A stretch of 64,000 bases of DNA from Bryopsis sp. KO-2023. Its lineage: Eukaryota > Chlorophyta > Ulvophyceae > Bryopsidales > Bryopsidaceae. The translations under genes and the position numbers were made by a program. The first letter of the stretch is position 1. Every line of letters starts with the position of its first letter. The notes beneath the pieces were generated by a model, which saw only the letters and a program-made list of their open reading frames with translations, did no database searches and was not told the DNA's origin. Below, in pieces: positions 21,716 through 34,452 of this stretch. The stretch is from positions 1,488,001 through 1,552,000 of the forward strand of contig BSYQ01000010.1 in NCBI GenBank assembly GCA_030272585.1. The letters are read 5' to 3'.

Positions 21716-24054
21716 TTCACCTCCGTATGTCCGACCTGCTGTCTGACATGAGGGGCAGTCCCGTTTTCTTCCCTGCTCTTTCTGTTCCCTTTGCTTTTTC
21801 GGCCCGTTTTCGGTGGGAGGAGGGTTAAAAAAGCAATTGAAAGTGAGAAGCCACAGGATTTTTGAAGTTTCAAAATGACAACAGGCAAGGCATGGTTGAA
21901 AATTTGAAAGGAGGTTAGGAAACGGAAAGAATACCGTGTGTGGAAAATCGTGGGTTGGATTTCGATTCTTTTGTGTGGAGCCCGTTTTGCCCATGAATTG
22001 GATTGGTGCAAGGAATTTTCCGATTTTCTGATGGCTTTGCGGGTAGTTGGGGGAAATATGTGGGATAGCACTTGGAAAATGAATTGATGACTAATATTTT
22101 ACAAAGGGGGGGGGGGGGGTAGCCATGCTGCACAGACATCCGAGATTGAAAAGTGAATGTTTAGTCTGTGAGTGAATGTAAAGTAAGGATGAGGGTTTTG
22201 AACAGAAAGTCACCTTGCCAGCACAAGATAAGAGAGGCTCCTTTGTTAACCTTCAATGAGCATAGCAGGAAGGTGTGTGTGTGTGTTTTAATGTGTCCAA
22301 CAATGAATTAACCGTCCTTATTGCATCGATGCTCTCCACCAGAAAAGGATAGAGATTTCTTCCCATTTTTTTGTTACAAATCATTGAAAAAAGCAATAAA
22401 TTATGACTTCATTGATGCATGTGGAAACTTCACTCTTGTCTAACACAGGTCATAATGAGTCTGACTTGAAACAGCAACAGTTGAGGTGCTGGATGATATG
22501 TGTTCGTTACGGGTTTGTTTTATCCACTTTGGATATTTGGATTGGAACAGTAAGGTCATCTTTTCAGTTTCAGTGTTAATCGTGCTGAGATTTCTTTGCC
22601 CTGTGCGAAATGTGGTGAAAAAGGAGAGTCGATAGTTAGATGAGAAGGGGAAATGGGACGAAATGAGACGCGTGGGTGTTTGCGGCTGAATGGCCGAGTT
22701 GTGATGACGGGAGGAACTTGTGGTTGTGGTGCGTTGAACGTTTGTGGTCGGAAAGTGAAAGGGGCGATACTTATAGGGGCTGTTGTTGTTGTAAAGGATG
22801 CCTTATTTGCTTTGAGTTAACGGAGCGACTTGTCTGCGAACGTTTCGTTTCAGTGTACCAAACAGTTTGAAAAAACTTTATTCCACAGAAAACAAAAAAA
22901 AAGATGTATGGGTGTTTACCCTGGAAAGATAGAATCAGCTGAGTTGAATTTCATTGGTTAGGAATCACTCATGTTGATATTTACAGTGGAATTCGACCTA
23001 ATTGCTTGGAAAGAGCAGTGATTCCACCCCTATCCAGCAGAATAAGATATCACAGTCCTTTCATCCAGAAAAAAAAAAAACTTTTGGGAAAGTACTCAAC
23101 AACCCCCCCCAAAAAAAACAACGAAGAATTGACCATGAGCAATGCATTTCCTTTTTCCCTCCCATAGCATGCTGATGCGTTCCATTCTATTCTTTTTCAC
23201 AAGCAATTTTTGTTGGATCGTTCAATCAAAACGAACATTTCCAGGTTTACATTGAAATTACATAACATAAAGTAAAAAAAAAAAAATCGCTAAGAAGAGT
23301 CAAGACAATGGTGGAAAGAGAATCAACAAAGAAAAAGAAAAAGGAAACTAAAATAGCCTACATACATTGATTTTGCATAATCTCAAAGCATCAAGACTAA
23401 ACTAAAAAAACCGAAGAGGGGTGCATAACGCTCTGTGATGCTGAGATCGATTCAACAATTAAGAAAAAAAAAAGACAGTATACCTAGATATCCTAAAAAT
23501 CTTTGATGGTTGCGGGTGGTCCGATTTCGAATTATAAATTAATTAACTGGTTGGTGCTGCTAACCCCTGCTGTCGACCCGAACAAAGGCCAGTTTTTGTG
23601 GATGCAACTGCTCTGTTTCTTTTTCCTCCTACCCTACCCCTACCCCCCTACCCCCTCTTGTCAAAAAAATCCAAACGAAAGGGGGGCCCACGAGTGTCTG
23701 ACAGGCTCTGCCTCAATGAAGGAGAAAACGAAAGAAAAAATCGGCCTGCAAAAAAAAAAAAACGGACAGACAGTTGAGCAACAGTTCGGATAGAATATGG
23801 TTTCACTTTCCTGTTTCTTTCCTCCAAAAAATTCTAAAAAGCCAGTCGGAAAAAAAAAATTGACTGATAAATAGTCACTTTTTTGAATGGGGGGAGGGGC
23901 AGGCTTAACCATTATATTTTTGATCCTAACCAAAATATGCATGATTGGACGACCTGTTGCTTTTGTTGAATCCAATTTCCAGGATCCGACACATGAACAC
24001 AGCTTCTCGGAAGTGGGGCGATTGTCGGAAATTTTACCTACGAGACAAGAATCA
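21716..24054. other. Convergent 3' spacer, no supported gene
   Basis: Lies between the 3' ends of the BUD31-like and bZIP genes. Contains homopolymer runs (for example G13 near 22107 and A12 near 23069), CCCCTACC repeats near 23630-23655 and short frames only. Both flanking 3' UTRs must lie here. Confidence 0.5.
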
Positions 24055-25012
24055 CTACTCCAGCGGCCAAACCATGCCCCGCTTCTGCATTTCGACGACC
24101 AGCATGTCGCGCTCCCTCCTCAACATGGATAACTCCGCTTGATGTCCGTGCACCTGTTGACAACCCCACCGTGTCGCTCACGTCTGGACGAAGTACTTGT
24201 ATTTTTTTCAATACAGGAGAAAAAAAAAACGCCACAAGGAAGCAGTTACGGGTTGTCATACTTACTCGAGCCGTCAGGTCCACCACTTTTCCTTGCAGGC
24301 TGGCGATTAGGGCTTTCTGTCGCTCCCTGAACCTTTTCTGTGCTAAACGGTTGCGTTCTTTCGCCGTCAAAGGCGTCGTGTCTTGGATGATGCAGGCCTT
24401 GTTCTTTTGTTCCGAGAAGTGAGAGTCGGAGGGGGTTACATCAACCGGAAGCCTTTGCGGAACGAAAAAAAAAGAAAAAAACAAACCGATCAGCGCCACC
24501 ACGGCCAACGCAGAATAGTAAGGTGGTCCATGCGCACGACAAACAGGTCCTCACCGGTGTGTGACAATTCTATGTCCCTCGATATCGTTTATATTCAGCG
24601 GACGAGTGACATCAACTCCATCAACGCCCCGCACCGCAGGTGCCCGCGAGATAGGCATAACTTCCACGCTATCGAGAAGCGTGTCGTTCTGGCAGCTTCC
24701 CATTGTCGTCGTCGAGTACGTTTTGGACGAATGTGAAGCAGGCACTGTGAGCAACCTCAGCTGGGGCAACACTTCGACTTCCGCGAATTGGTTTCGATCT
24801 GGCGGCGTTCCGAGATCCTCGAGTGGCGCCAACGACACCGGGAGTTGGGTTTCCAGAACTCGCCTCTGCTGTGAGTACACCCTTTCGGCAGCACTCTCCT
24901 GTAGAATGAGAACTCGGTTTCCGTTGTCGAGCGTGACGATACGGGTGGCGCCGCTGACGGGCAAGTCGCCTGCCTCGTACAGCCCTTCGTAGGGCAACCT
25001 GCTCCCTTCCAT
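24055..25012 (-). CDS. bZIP transcription factor
   Basis: Three exons: 25012-24555, 24452-24266 and 24153-24055, giving 247 aa with junction phases 2 and 0 and donors GTGAGG and GTAAGT. The N-terminal 150 residues carry no recognised domain. The second exon holds a basic region RNRLAQKRFRERQK with the N-x7-R signature, reminiscent of AP-1/Yap-type bZIPs. A leucine zipper (L-L-H-L-L at heptad spacing, LQGKVVDL .. LSMLRRERDML) continues through the last intron, and the protein ends MVWPLE. It should bind DNA as a dimer in the nucleus; the target site and pathway are unknown. The position of the intron inside the zipper, phase 0, helps confirm the model. Confidence 0.9.
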
Positions 25013-26845
25013 TTCGCCGTCTGAGCTGGAAACTTACTCCGAGTGACTTTGTAAAAGAACTTGGTTTGGAAGAGTGGAATGCTCACAGCAACACAAGTCT
25101 TAGTGAGAGTGTACTAATTCACTGTGGTTTACTCCAGCCTGGTGTCGTATGTTAGAGTGGATCAAAATGGGTTGGGGGCTCCCTGACCTGGGAACGTTGT
25201 TGGCATGAGTTTCTGATCGGCTTCGTAAAACACAAAAAGTGGTGGATTCACAGTTATAAATGTAGAATTCTGACGCTGAGAATTCAAATAACGGGTGACT
25301 CAATTCATTTGTAACCAAAAGGGGCAGACTCGAACGCGCGTAAATACAAGAGAAGCAGGCCTGAAGCGCAAAAACAAGAATCTTTTGCATCCAATTGGTA
25401 CAAACAGACCAAGAAATAGTTATCTGTGAGATAAATCCAGCTGCAGAAAGCACTGGATTCGATGTTCTCTACCACAGCGTCACTGACGCACATACTGGAA
25501 TTCCTGATGCGTTCTTCCAGAATGGTACACCAGAATGCCACGCCAAGAATAGCAGCTTTAACTCCACAAGGCCATTTCAAGACTGAAAAAACCAAATTGG
25601 AAAATGAACATCAGCTCGTGTCAAGGACGTCTTCTTCCCGCTATTTGGATGCTTGCTATCGATCCAAGAAAGGGAAAAAACACTGGAGAGCGCCCCCTGC
25701 TGTTCGAGGGAGCAGGGGCCGCCATTAGCAGCGATTTCTTGAGCAATAACACCAAGATAGCTAATCGGCATTTGACCAGCGCTGGTTATCGCTCGATAAC
25801 GTGGGGGACCCCCAATTACCATCGCAACCAGTCTGAGCGCCTTCAATAAAGGCGCCCCAACTAAGTGTGCAGTTTCGTCAACAGAATGGGTGCGATTTTT
25901 TTGTTTCCAGGCACCCGTTGTGGAGCGCTCTCTAGAGCTGCTCTTTAGTTCAGGTGTCCCTGAGCCAGTTCGTGTGTTGTCGTGAATGGCTAGAGTATTG
26001 TGCGTCCGATACCATTCGAATTCGACAAACGCCGTCATCAACGAATACGGGCAAGGCTTGGGTGTTCCGCCACGAATACATGTATGCAACAGTTCATATC
26101 TTTCGTGTGGAGGTCTCCTTGAACGGCGAGGCCAACGGAACGCCCCCCACTGTCGTTTACTGTGTTGAGCGAGTGTGTATAATTTGTGCGCAAAGAACGA
26201 TATGTGAGGTTTAGTGTCTATGACATATACTGGGCAGTGGGGCAATACATACGTGGTAGTGCATGCCTGGCTGGGCGCTGGTGATCGTTGTATTGCTGGA
26301 GATGGCTCTTCGTTCGACGAGCAACGGCCGTGAAAACTGAACAGCTTTTAGGAAGCGCTTGCCAAAGAGCGACTTCCTGTTTCGGCCGACTTCTTGTGTC
26401 GAAAAGAAAAGTTAGACAGCAACTGAACTTAACGTCGGTACGATGAAAGCGCGGCGCGTCGTTCGGTGCAGCTCGTTTTCTCTGATACGCAGAGTTTTCA
26501 CAACTTCTGAAGACATCAGTTTGAAACTGGCAGCGTTCCAGCCTGGAAAAACTGTTCGTCTAGATGGTGGAACACAACACAACACCCGAGCAGCGTCCGT
26601 TTCATCGAAAACGGCCCACGTGATTTTTTCGATGTATGTATTGCTTTGTTGTGTTTCGCGCGTTCTGAATTAGATGATTCGAACCTGCCTTCAGGTCAAC
26701 CTGGGGAGAAACGCACAGAAGCAACACACAAAAAACAAACCCAAAAAACCCTTAAACTACAAACTCTGTGCGTATCGCCGTAACTTTATCTCCAGTCTCA
26801 GCCGCAAGCAGTAACGCTTGCTACATACCCACTATATTTTAAAAC

Positions 26846-26897
26846 ATATACATACATCCGATGTATGTATATTGAGAGGGGGAGTCCCCCTCTCAAT
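26846..26897. repeat. Overlapping double palindrome
   Basis: ATATACATACATC-c-GATGTATGTATAT (26846-26872) and ATTGAGAGGGGGA-g-TCCCCCTCTCAAT (26871-26897). Both have perfect 13-bp arms with a single central base; they share AT. Confidence 0.85.
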
Positions 26898-27176
26898 GAT
26901 TTGAGGTTTCCCTTTCAGGACCCAGTGTATATATTAATTCGGTGGTGTTCCCGAGCTGCTAGTTTCAGATCGGATGGATGTGGGTTGAAAGTTGTAATTT
27001 CTTACAGAGATGGGGCATTTGACGTGATTTTGCCGTGGCAGTTCTTTGCGGTGCAATACATTGAATCGAGTGGTCAAATTGTTGCTCAAACCACTTTGAA
27101 TGCAATGTTGACAAACAGAACAGAACATGAGGTTTACATTCTAAGGGGCTTGTTTTCCTTGTTGTGTCTATTCCAG

Positions 27177-27238
27177 CATCATGGAGGGTGATGGCTCTCT
27201 TTTGCTGTGGGTTATATTTAGCGATTGATTGAATGTCG
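27177..27238 (-). repeat. Dispersed repeat R, copy 4
   Basis: On the minus strand: an AATC-type microsatellite remnant, then CCCACAGCAAAAGAGAGCCA and CACCCTCCATGATGC, almost identical to copy 1. Lies about 260 bp outside the left end of CACTA element 2. Confidence 0.6.
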
Positions 27239-27540
27239 AGTAAAAGAAACAATGTCATTTTCGCCGCTTGTTCAGGCCGGGCATCTGAAAGAGAAAGGTT
27301 GGAGCATGTGATAAGTGTTCATTTTTGGACAAACGCGAATGGGGGATAAGAAGTCCTCAGGAATTTCCGGCTTGTCGATGTTGGAGACCTCTTCGAACGG
27401 ATGTCATACGGAGGTCAACTTGAGGAAAAGAGAAGCGAGAATGGAGATGTCTTTATACAATATGCATTTCTTCTCTTACCCTCGATAGGGTTGCACTATG
27501 GGAAATCGCGCTCTGTGCGGGGTGTTTTGGCAACCCCGCA

Positions 27541-27904
27541 CAGAACCCTGAACAGTCACGCACAGAGTTAAAAACACCCCGCACGGCTCTGTTCCCCGGT
27601 TTGGCCCCGTATTGTGCGGGGTCCCGATTTAACCCCGCACAGACTGGAACCCCGCACACAGAACCTGACGTCTTTCCCGTTGTGGGACCCCGCACAGATG
27701 AAACATAGCCCCGTACAGTGTGCGGGGTATCCTATTCTCTGTACGGGGGTGCCGTGCGGGGTGGATATGAAAGACGTCGGGTTCTGTGTGCGGGGTTCCA
27801 GTCTGTGCGGGGTTAAATCGGGACCCCGCACAATACGGGGCCAAACCGGGGAACAGAGCCGTGCGGGGTGTTTTTAACTCTGTGCGTGACTGTTCAGGGT
27901 TCTG
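27541..27904. repeat. Long inverted repeat in the left array of element 2
   Basis: Arms of about 135 bp (27541-27675 and 27770-27904) are nearly perfect reverse complements around a 94-bp centre. They are built from CCCCGCACAG modules, giving the same peptide on both strands (SSLCGVKSGPRTIRGQTGEQ). Confidence 0.85.
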
Positions 27905-27919
27905 TGCCATTAATGAAAC

Positions 27920-28154
27920 TGTAACGGGACGCACACAGCCTCTAGCTGAGAGGACCTGCGTCTTGGGTTACTCCTTGTTCTTAGGCTCTTTTCAGTGGTG
28001 GTCACGTTCGTTCGGTCAAGTTCGGTCGAGAATCAGTCAAAATGTTACAAGTCGAATCTAACAAGTCTCTCTCTACCCCCCAGAGGATCGCCTAAATACT
28101 TGGGATAGTCGGACCTACAACCCTCACTACATCCACCTCATCAGTCCTATTACA
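27920..28154 (-). repeat. LTR (3' copy in element sense)
   Basis: 235 bp, begins TGTAACGGG and ends CCTATTACA on the plus strand. It appears identical to the copy at 31708-31942, which implies that insertion is recent relative to the substitution rate. Confidence 0.92.
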
Positions 28155-31100
28155 ATCCCCTCCACATCACCGCCTAAACTCCTGTCCGGCGGATGATGTC
28201 ACAAGAAAGAAAAAAACAAAAAACGTGATCCTGAAGGGTGTAGAGTTACTGTCAAATTGAACAAGTCCCATTGTCCGTCAATCAGCTGAACTAATATAAT
28301 CCGTCAGCCAATCCAAATCAACCCAATAAATGTTGTCAATAACCCATGGATAATATTGTCGGAATAAGATCCAATAGCAACTCACTCTGGTGATCCAATC
28401 CAACCAATCGGTAAAATATTCAGCTCACCTCTAAGAGTAGTGCTAATCCCAAATAAGTAAAATCAACTCAATCGAAATAAACTCAATCAAAGAAAAGAAA
28501 TACGTACTGAATTCTCAGCCCCTTAGCCCATCCAACCTCAAACCAAAAGGGCTGGCTGTGATTTCAAAGCAATATAAAATTTTTGTCGAATGAAAATCAG
28601 TCCAAGTCAAAAAGTAAAGTCTATCAATAACTGACTGCCGCTCCCCTCCTGATCTAAAGAAAATCAGTGAAATCGGCATCCCATACTACCCATCTCTGAG
28701 ACAAGAGCCAATCAAACTATTGATGTCATGAAAGTCAATTTCTTGCCTACTTCAATAAGCAATGTCCAAAAGAAAAGAAAGAGAAGAAAAGAAAATGTCT
28801 ACTCAGTTCCACTACTCAGTTACTCACTCCCTCCGATCTCACCATCAGTGGAGCTAATCGGAATAAAGAAAATCAGTGAACCAGAACTAGAAAATATCCA
28901 CCTCTGATCCCCTCATAATCAATCATATTATTCTCCCCTCCAGTTTGGAGATCCAGGGACTGAGGCTGAAAACAATGTCCCAAATACTAGTCAAAAGAAA
29001 TCCTATCAAATCAGAAATCCAGGGCTGGCCATAATCGAAAAACTAGACTTTCAATCAAGCTACCAAATGCCTAATGGTTTTGCTTCTTAACATCTTAAGT
29101 TGATTGTAAGTTGTGCAAGCACACAAGCAAAACTAGACTGACCTATCCATCCACAAGGAATCGTTCAGAATACTCACAAAAACGATCGCATAATGACCAC
29201 TGGCTAATCCTACTTGCTCATGTCAGGTCCAACCCGGACTACCAAATCAGTCAAGAAAACAGAATCAAAGAAAATCAGACCCTAGCTCCCCTCCAGTCAC
29301 AACATCTTTGGGGCTGGCTGGAGATCCAAGAATAAATATCAAGTAATGCAATGTCAGAAATTCCAATCTGACCTACAATCCATCCAATCCATTACCCCCC
29401 TCCCAACTGAAAACTGAAAACTGGGGGTTTAGGGCTGAAAATTCCATGTCAAAATAAAAATAAAAAGTTAACCACTCTTGAGCCAATAATATAGTCATTT
29501 TTTTCACCTCCAGCAACCCAAACAGATTTTTCTGGGACCAACAAAACCAAATTTCAATTCAAAATCAAAAATCAGATTCTAAATTAAGAACATCCATTCA
29601 CCTCAGACCGAGCTCTATCGCCTGTCCCAAAGCGTTAAGTGGCAGCTTGGCGACATTTTCTCGACACTCACTCCAGTTGCCGCCCCCTCACTTGCCAACA
29701 AATCGTGGGCCTTGTGTGGCATCAATCCCTTCGGTCGTCAACTGAATCTTCACCCCGCAAAAGCTTCGCCTTGGAAGGTGACGCCCCCTCCGTCGGCTAA
29801 TCCCTCACGTGATGGCATGCCTCCACCTTAGTGCTTCGCCAGAACTCATTGGTGGCCTTCGGGCGTCTGTCTAGACATCTGCCCATCATGCAGTCACACT
29901 TTCTTCGATATTCCGTTTACCGAGCGTCTCCTGCCCACCGACCGTGCAACTCAAGCTACTGTCATCGATGTGTTCGGCATTCGCTCCTCGTTGGATCTGT
30001 AGCATTTCGCCTCTCGAATAGCTTTTCTTCGCCCGCAAATGGTTACTGACATCTCTGACGTCCAAGTCGTGAGACGCCTTAGCTTCACCACTGGGTTACT
30101 GCCTATTCTGTTTAGGCTGCATATCCAGTCATCGGCTGCAAAAGACCATTTTTGCAGCGAATCGTGACACTTTCCAAGTGCCCTTGACGCAACTGCATGC
30201 TCTCCCGACTCCAGTCGATTTTCGGAATTATATTTTGATCATTAATTGCACGTTTGGTCACAAGCTCCTTTCGCCAAGCAGATGGGGCTCCTCCTTTTAT
30301 TTCTGTCTCATTCCCGAATGCAACCGACGCGGAATTACCAGTTGCGTTGCTCGCTCGACAGATTCGCATCACTCTGGGGTCCCTTCGGTTTCCCCACGAA
30401 TCACATTTCCAATATCCTTTGGATCGACCCTTAATTTCGAGCAAAATCTATTCAATTCAAGAGTTCCACTTCACCCATTGTCGAGATTTCGGTGTCTACA
30501 TCCACAGTGTGACTCCCTCTCAACGTGAAAATTATTACTGGAAACTCTGTTGGGATTTCTGTCAGTTCGAGCCACTTGGCCTCAAAACCAACCAACAGCA
30601 ATTTTACTTGAGTCTCTCATCAGTCAAAATCAAAATGTGGTTTCATTCATCACCCTCATATGGTTCCGAATTTCGATTATATCCGTCTCTTCGCCACTGC
30701 GTCGCTCCTCCGACTTCGTTCGGCAATCCTTGCGCCCAGTTTTGTTTGACATCGCTAATCAACATCTTTTCCTCGGACCCCAATCCACGGTTCAAATGTG
30801 CTTCAGCTTCCACACCATCAACTTCGATTGACCTGTCCATGGTCGCAGCCCAGCCGACGACCAGACCTGTAGCTGTTGTGAGACAGCGAGTCGCAAAATC
30901 GATTTTCGATTCGCCCCCCCCCATGGAGGCCAGGGTTTACACCCCGCGATCGACTCCTTTACCACTATCGACTTCGATACGCCAATTTCGATTCACCTTT
31001 CGAATCCATTCGTGAAATCCCCCAGGATTTCTCCAGAACTCAATCCCCAAATTCTGGCGACAACCCCCAGCCTACCACGCATTGGCTGGGTCCGAAGGCC

Positions 31101-31707
31101 TCGTGACAAATGGCTACGCCTACGTCCACCTCTTCCCCTTCGGTCGATTGTCAGCGCATCTTGACGACAGTACCTTTCGCCGCATCACCCACGCGACGTC
31201 CGAATCCCAAAATCTGTATCTCGGTCCTCAGACCGGCGCAAAATCCTGCTTTTACTCAAGCAAAGTGTATTTTGGCTCACCAACTGCGAGACAAACTCGC
31301 CACACCTTCTCCAACGTTTTCGCACCTCCCTGCGCTATTTCCCCACCGATCTTCGATGGTCGCACATTGGAGTCGTCACTCACTTTGAACAAAACCTCGT
31401 CAAGCTTTCGATCTACTTTCTTTTTCAACACTTTGGGCTACAACAACCCTCAAGACGTCGTTTATAACCGTTCTTCGTTTGTCTTTCGAATTCTGTGGAA
31501 TTCTGTCCGCGACGTCCAAGTTTCGCGCCCAGTTGATCGTCTCACAAGTCCACACGAGTCAGCTCACCCAGACTACTCCTCAAGTTCGTGGTACTTCGTT
31601 TTCCTGGTTGTGTCGTTACTACGTTGGTGGCCTTTTCATTGTCCTTTCGCGTCCCTGCCCCACTTTGGATCATCCTCGTATTAGAGGTCCCTTCGCTCCG
31701 AAACCAT

Positions 31708-31942
31708 TGTAACGGGACGCACACAGCCTCTAGCTGAGAGGACCTGCGTCTTGGGTTACTCCTTGTTCTTAGGCTCTTTTCAGTGGTGGTCACGTTCGTT
31801 CGGTCAAGTTCGGTCGAGAATCAGTCAAAATGTTACAAGTCGAATCTAACAAGTCTCTCTCTACCCCCCAGAGGATCGCCTAAATACTTGGGATAGTCGG
31901 ACCTACAACCCTCACTACATCCACCTCATCAGTCCTATTACA
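31708..31942 (-). repeat. LTR (5' copy in element sense)
   Basis: 235 bp identical partner of 27920-28154. The primer-binding site lies directly inside its left edge, fixing the element on the minus strand. Confidence 0.92.
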
Positions 31943-32160
31943 GAAACACCCCGCACAGGAGGGCCAGACCCCCGCACAACTGTGCGGGGTCTCTGTGCGG
32001 GGTGACTGTGCGGGCTCCTTTTGTGTGTGTACGGGGTGATTGTGAAAGGCGTGTGCCGGCGTATTTCGTTCCTGTGCAGGGTGATCATGACAATCGTGTG
32101 CGGGGTTCTAGTCTGTGCGGGATCGCTGTGCGGGGTTCTACTGTGTGTATGCTGGGTGAT

Positions 32161-33290
32161 TGTAGAAACACATCTGTGCAGCTTCATGATGACAATATGG
32201 TTGTTACAATAAAACAACAATGACAAAACCCCTTTTTAAATGTACACCCCATTTTATGATCGAAGACTTGCCCATTCCCACTTATTCCAAAATAGAAATA
32301 GAAACTAAAAAAATAGCCCAAAACCATGAACTCTGATCCTGCCATTCCGACCCTGCGCTTGTCTTTCAATAATACAGAGCTCGTTGAACATATAAATACC
32401 CATCTGACCCACTTCTAACCATTTTTTAATTGTTTTATCAGCAAAGCAGAATAAGGCACATGAGGTGCAATTGTTCAAATGTTCATAATAACTGCAACAT
32501 ATGTTGTCATATGCATATGAATCCAGGTTCACTGAGGTTGGAAAAGTCTTGATAAAGTCCGTCTCCTGAATCAAAACCAAATACTAAAAACGTTTTTTAA
32601 GAAAACAATGCGCACGTATGATACCAGAAACAAAACAAGCATGTTGCACCTTGATCGAAAAAAGGGGGGGCGGAAATCACCCTATCCAGCTTCCCTTTGC
32701 AATTGTTGTTACCTTTTTTTCATGGGGTGGGCAGGCTGCCCATTCTAACACACCTCCATCTTCCTTTTTCTGCTGGGATTGGTCTTTTTGATCCTTCGAC
32801 CGAGCGGGCTGGCATTCTCGAATGATCTTCACTGTACCTCATCTTTACGGACAAAAGAATACATCCCCCCTCCCATAGACCCATGAGCTGATTAGCCCGG
32901 CCATCGAATCCCTCACTGCCTGGCAGACAAAACCAGGTGTCAACCCCCCCCCCCAACCCAATGGAATGGCCTGCCCAATCAACAAGAACTAGGATCTGGT
33001 GTGTGCCGTATCATGCGAATTTTGTACATTTCCTGCGTCCAAGGGTTGGAATAAATCAGTTGTTTCAAGAAAAGTAAAAGCCACCTCAACATGTTTTATT
33101 TTCTGCCTATTTCCCTTACTGCAAAAGAAGGTTCCTGCTACATGAAATGCATCTTGCTGACGCACCCACAGCATAATTCCCTGTAACACACCAGGGCATT
33201 TTTTTATGTTTTATAACACACTGTCCATGTTTTTTAACACACTGGGGACTGTCCATGTCGACCCCATGCAAGACCAAGAGCCTCCCCTGG
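32161..33290. other. Body of element 2 without identified coding sequence
   Basis: Short frames only. It must contain the 5' part of the SWIM gene if that gene is more than a fragment, but no upstream exon could be fixed. Contains a run of C at 32946-32955. Confidence 0.4.
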
Positions 33291-33294
33291 GTGT

Positions 33295-34265
33295 GTGGAT
33301 GAAAGCAACTACGAGGTCACATTACAAGACATCAAAGGAATCGAAAAAAGAGTTCGATCAAAAGCTCAGTTGAAGTACACAGTTCTGGGGGGAAAGTTCA
33401 ACAAACGACTTGATATTCTTATATCCAAACTGTTGACAAATGTGAAAGACTTATACCTCAGCAAATCAGGGAACAACGATCAGGAGAACAACCCACGACT
33501 GAAGAATCAAATATTTGAGAGAGAAACGAAGGTGATAATGATGATTTTCTGCTTGTACATACTGAAATCAGACTATGTTCAGAGATCCGTTATATTTTTT
33601 TGTGTTCTTTGACGCAGGCCAAGGCAATATGGGAAAACCAAGACAAAATGATTGATATTATTTCACCTGATGAAGGGCTTGCAACAGTTCTATCCAGCGA
33701 TGGGATTGAGACATATCAAGTCGATATGGGGCATTCCACGTGCACATGTAAGGACTCCGCGGGCATTCTCTGCAAACACCTACGTGCTGTTGCACGTTCT
33801 TTGGGAGGGTTGGAGGGGTGGGGACTGAACATTGATTCAATGAGGCCGGGAACCATCACCATCGAAGACGCTTCAGCGGGAGACTCACAGGGAGAACTTC
33901 GTGTTGAGGATCGTGAACGGGTCGCCCTGGGGGTTCCTACAAATCCACCAAATCCTCAAATTTTGGGAATGATGCACAGTGCACTTGACAGATTAGATGA
34001 TCTTCCAGCATCAGAAAGAGATGAAACCCTTAGCCAAATGAGAATAGCTTTGATACACAAGACCCAAGAGTTCCAGAAAAAACTCAGACCGAAGGAGGGG
34101 ACTAGACCGAAGGAGGGGAGTAAACCTGCGACAATAGATGGGAAGAAATGGCCAGGAAACCAAAAAAAAAGAAAACAGGGAAAAGAGGACTACCCTAGAC
34201 CTCTAGAAGACAAGGAAAATGTCAGAAAAATAAGAACAGTGGCCACATATTATCAAGCCCTGTAA
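33295..34265 (+). CDS. SWIM zinc-finger protein carried in element 2
   Basis: Two exons with a phase-0 junction: about 33295-33531 and 33618-34265; the 5' end is unresolved because no upstream ATG or acceptor is clear. The second exon has a SWIM motif C-x-C-x7-C-x-H (CTCKDSAGILCKH), followed by RAVARSLGGL, an acidic/Pro linker, the duplicated RPKEGTRPKEGSK and a Lys-rich tail (KKRKQGK). SWIM domains bind DNA or protein and are frequent in MULE transposases and in host genes derived from them. No DDE catalytic core is visible, so this is either a captured host gene or the tail of a former transposase. The second intron end GACGCAG is good. Confidence 0.65.
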
Positions 34266-34433
34266 ATTGTAAACCTGGACTCTTTGGGACAAGTACAGCA
34301 CTAGTCTTTTTGCTCCTGCATATCACGAAACTCAAGCGTAAAACTCACCATCCGCCAAAATTGTCCCGAAAGATCCTTCCGCCTCTGATAACCCTGCTCG
34401 AGAAATCGAACAGTGCAGAATCGTTCCAGGCAG

Positions 34434-34452
34434 GAGGAGGAATTGAACCTCC
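34434..34452 (-). other. Isolated T-arm-like hairpin
   Basis: On the minus strand AGGAGG, loop TTCAATT, CCTCCT. It has the geometry of the T-arm part of the minihelices and a tRNA-like loop, but no acceptor-like strands pair around it. It lies within element 2, 423 bp from copy 4. Confidence 0.35.

Larger units (their letters stand above)
25013..27493. other. Spacer with unassigned reading frames
   Basis: Includes a 222-codon minus frame (25577-26245) and a shorter one with hydrophobic patches (25305-25595). Neither has a domain or confirmed splice sites. Near 25788 is the hairpin GTTATCG..CGATAAC beside GGGGGACCCCC. Repeat R copy 4 is at 27177-27238. The upstream promoter of the bZIP gene must lie at the left edge. 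Confidence 0.4.
27920..31942 (-). mobile_element. LTR retrotransposon, recent insertion, probably non-autonomous
   Basis: LTRs of 235 bp (27920-28154 and 31708-31942) look identical base for base and are flanked by the 5-bp duplication GAAAC (27915-27919 and 31943-31947). The element reads on the minus strand: LTRs then run TGTAATAGG..CCGTTACA. A primer-binding site TGGTTTCGGAGCGAAGG starts one base inside the right LTR, complementary to a tRNA 3' end ..CTCCGAAACCA. A polypurine tract GTGGAGGGGA abuts the left LTR. The 3.55-kb interior shows broken gag-like frames (for example NSKDKRRTVINDVLRVVVAQ near 31430-31490) and an AT-rich, non-coding left half. No reverse transcriptase, integrase or protease motif was recognised, so it would need enzymes from elsewhere. 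Confidence 0.88.

Noticed and set aside
30254..31015. 253-codon plus frame inside the LTR element
   Set aside because: The element reads on the minus strand by its primer site and polypurine tract; the plus frame has no retroelement motif.
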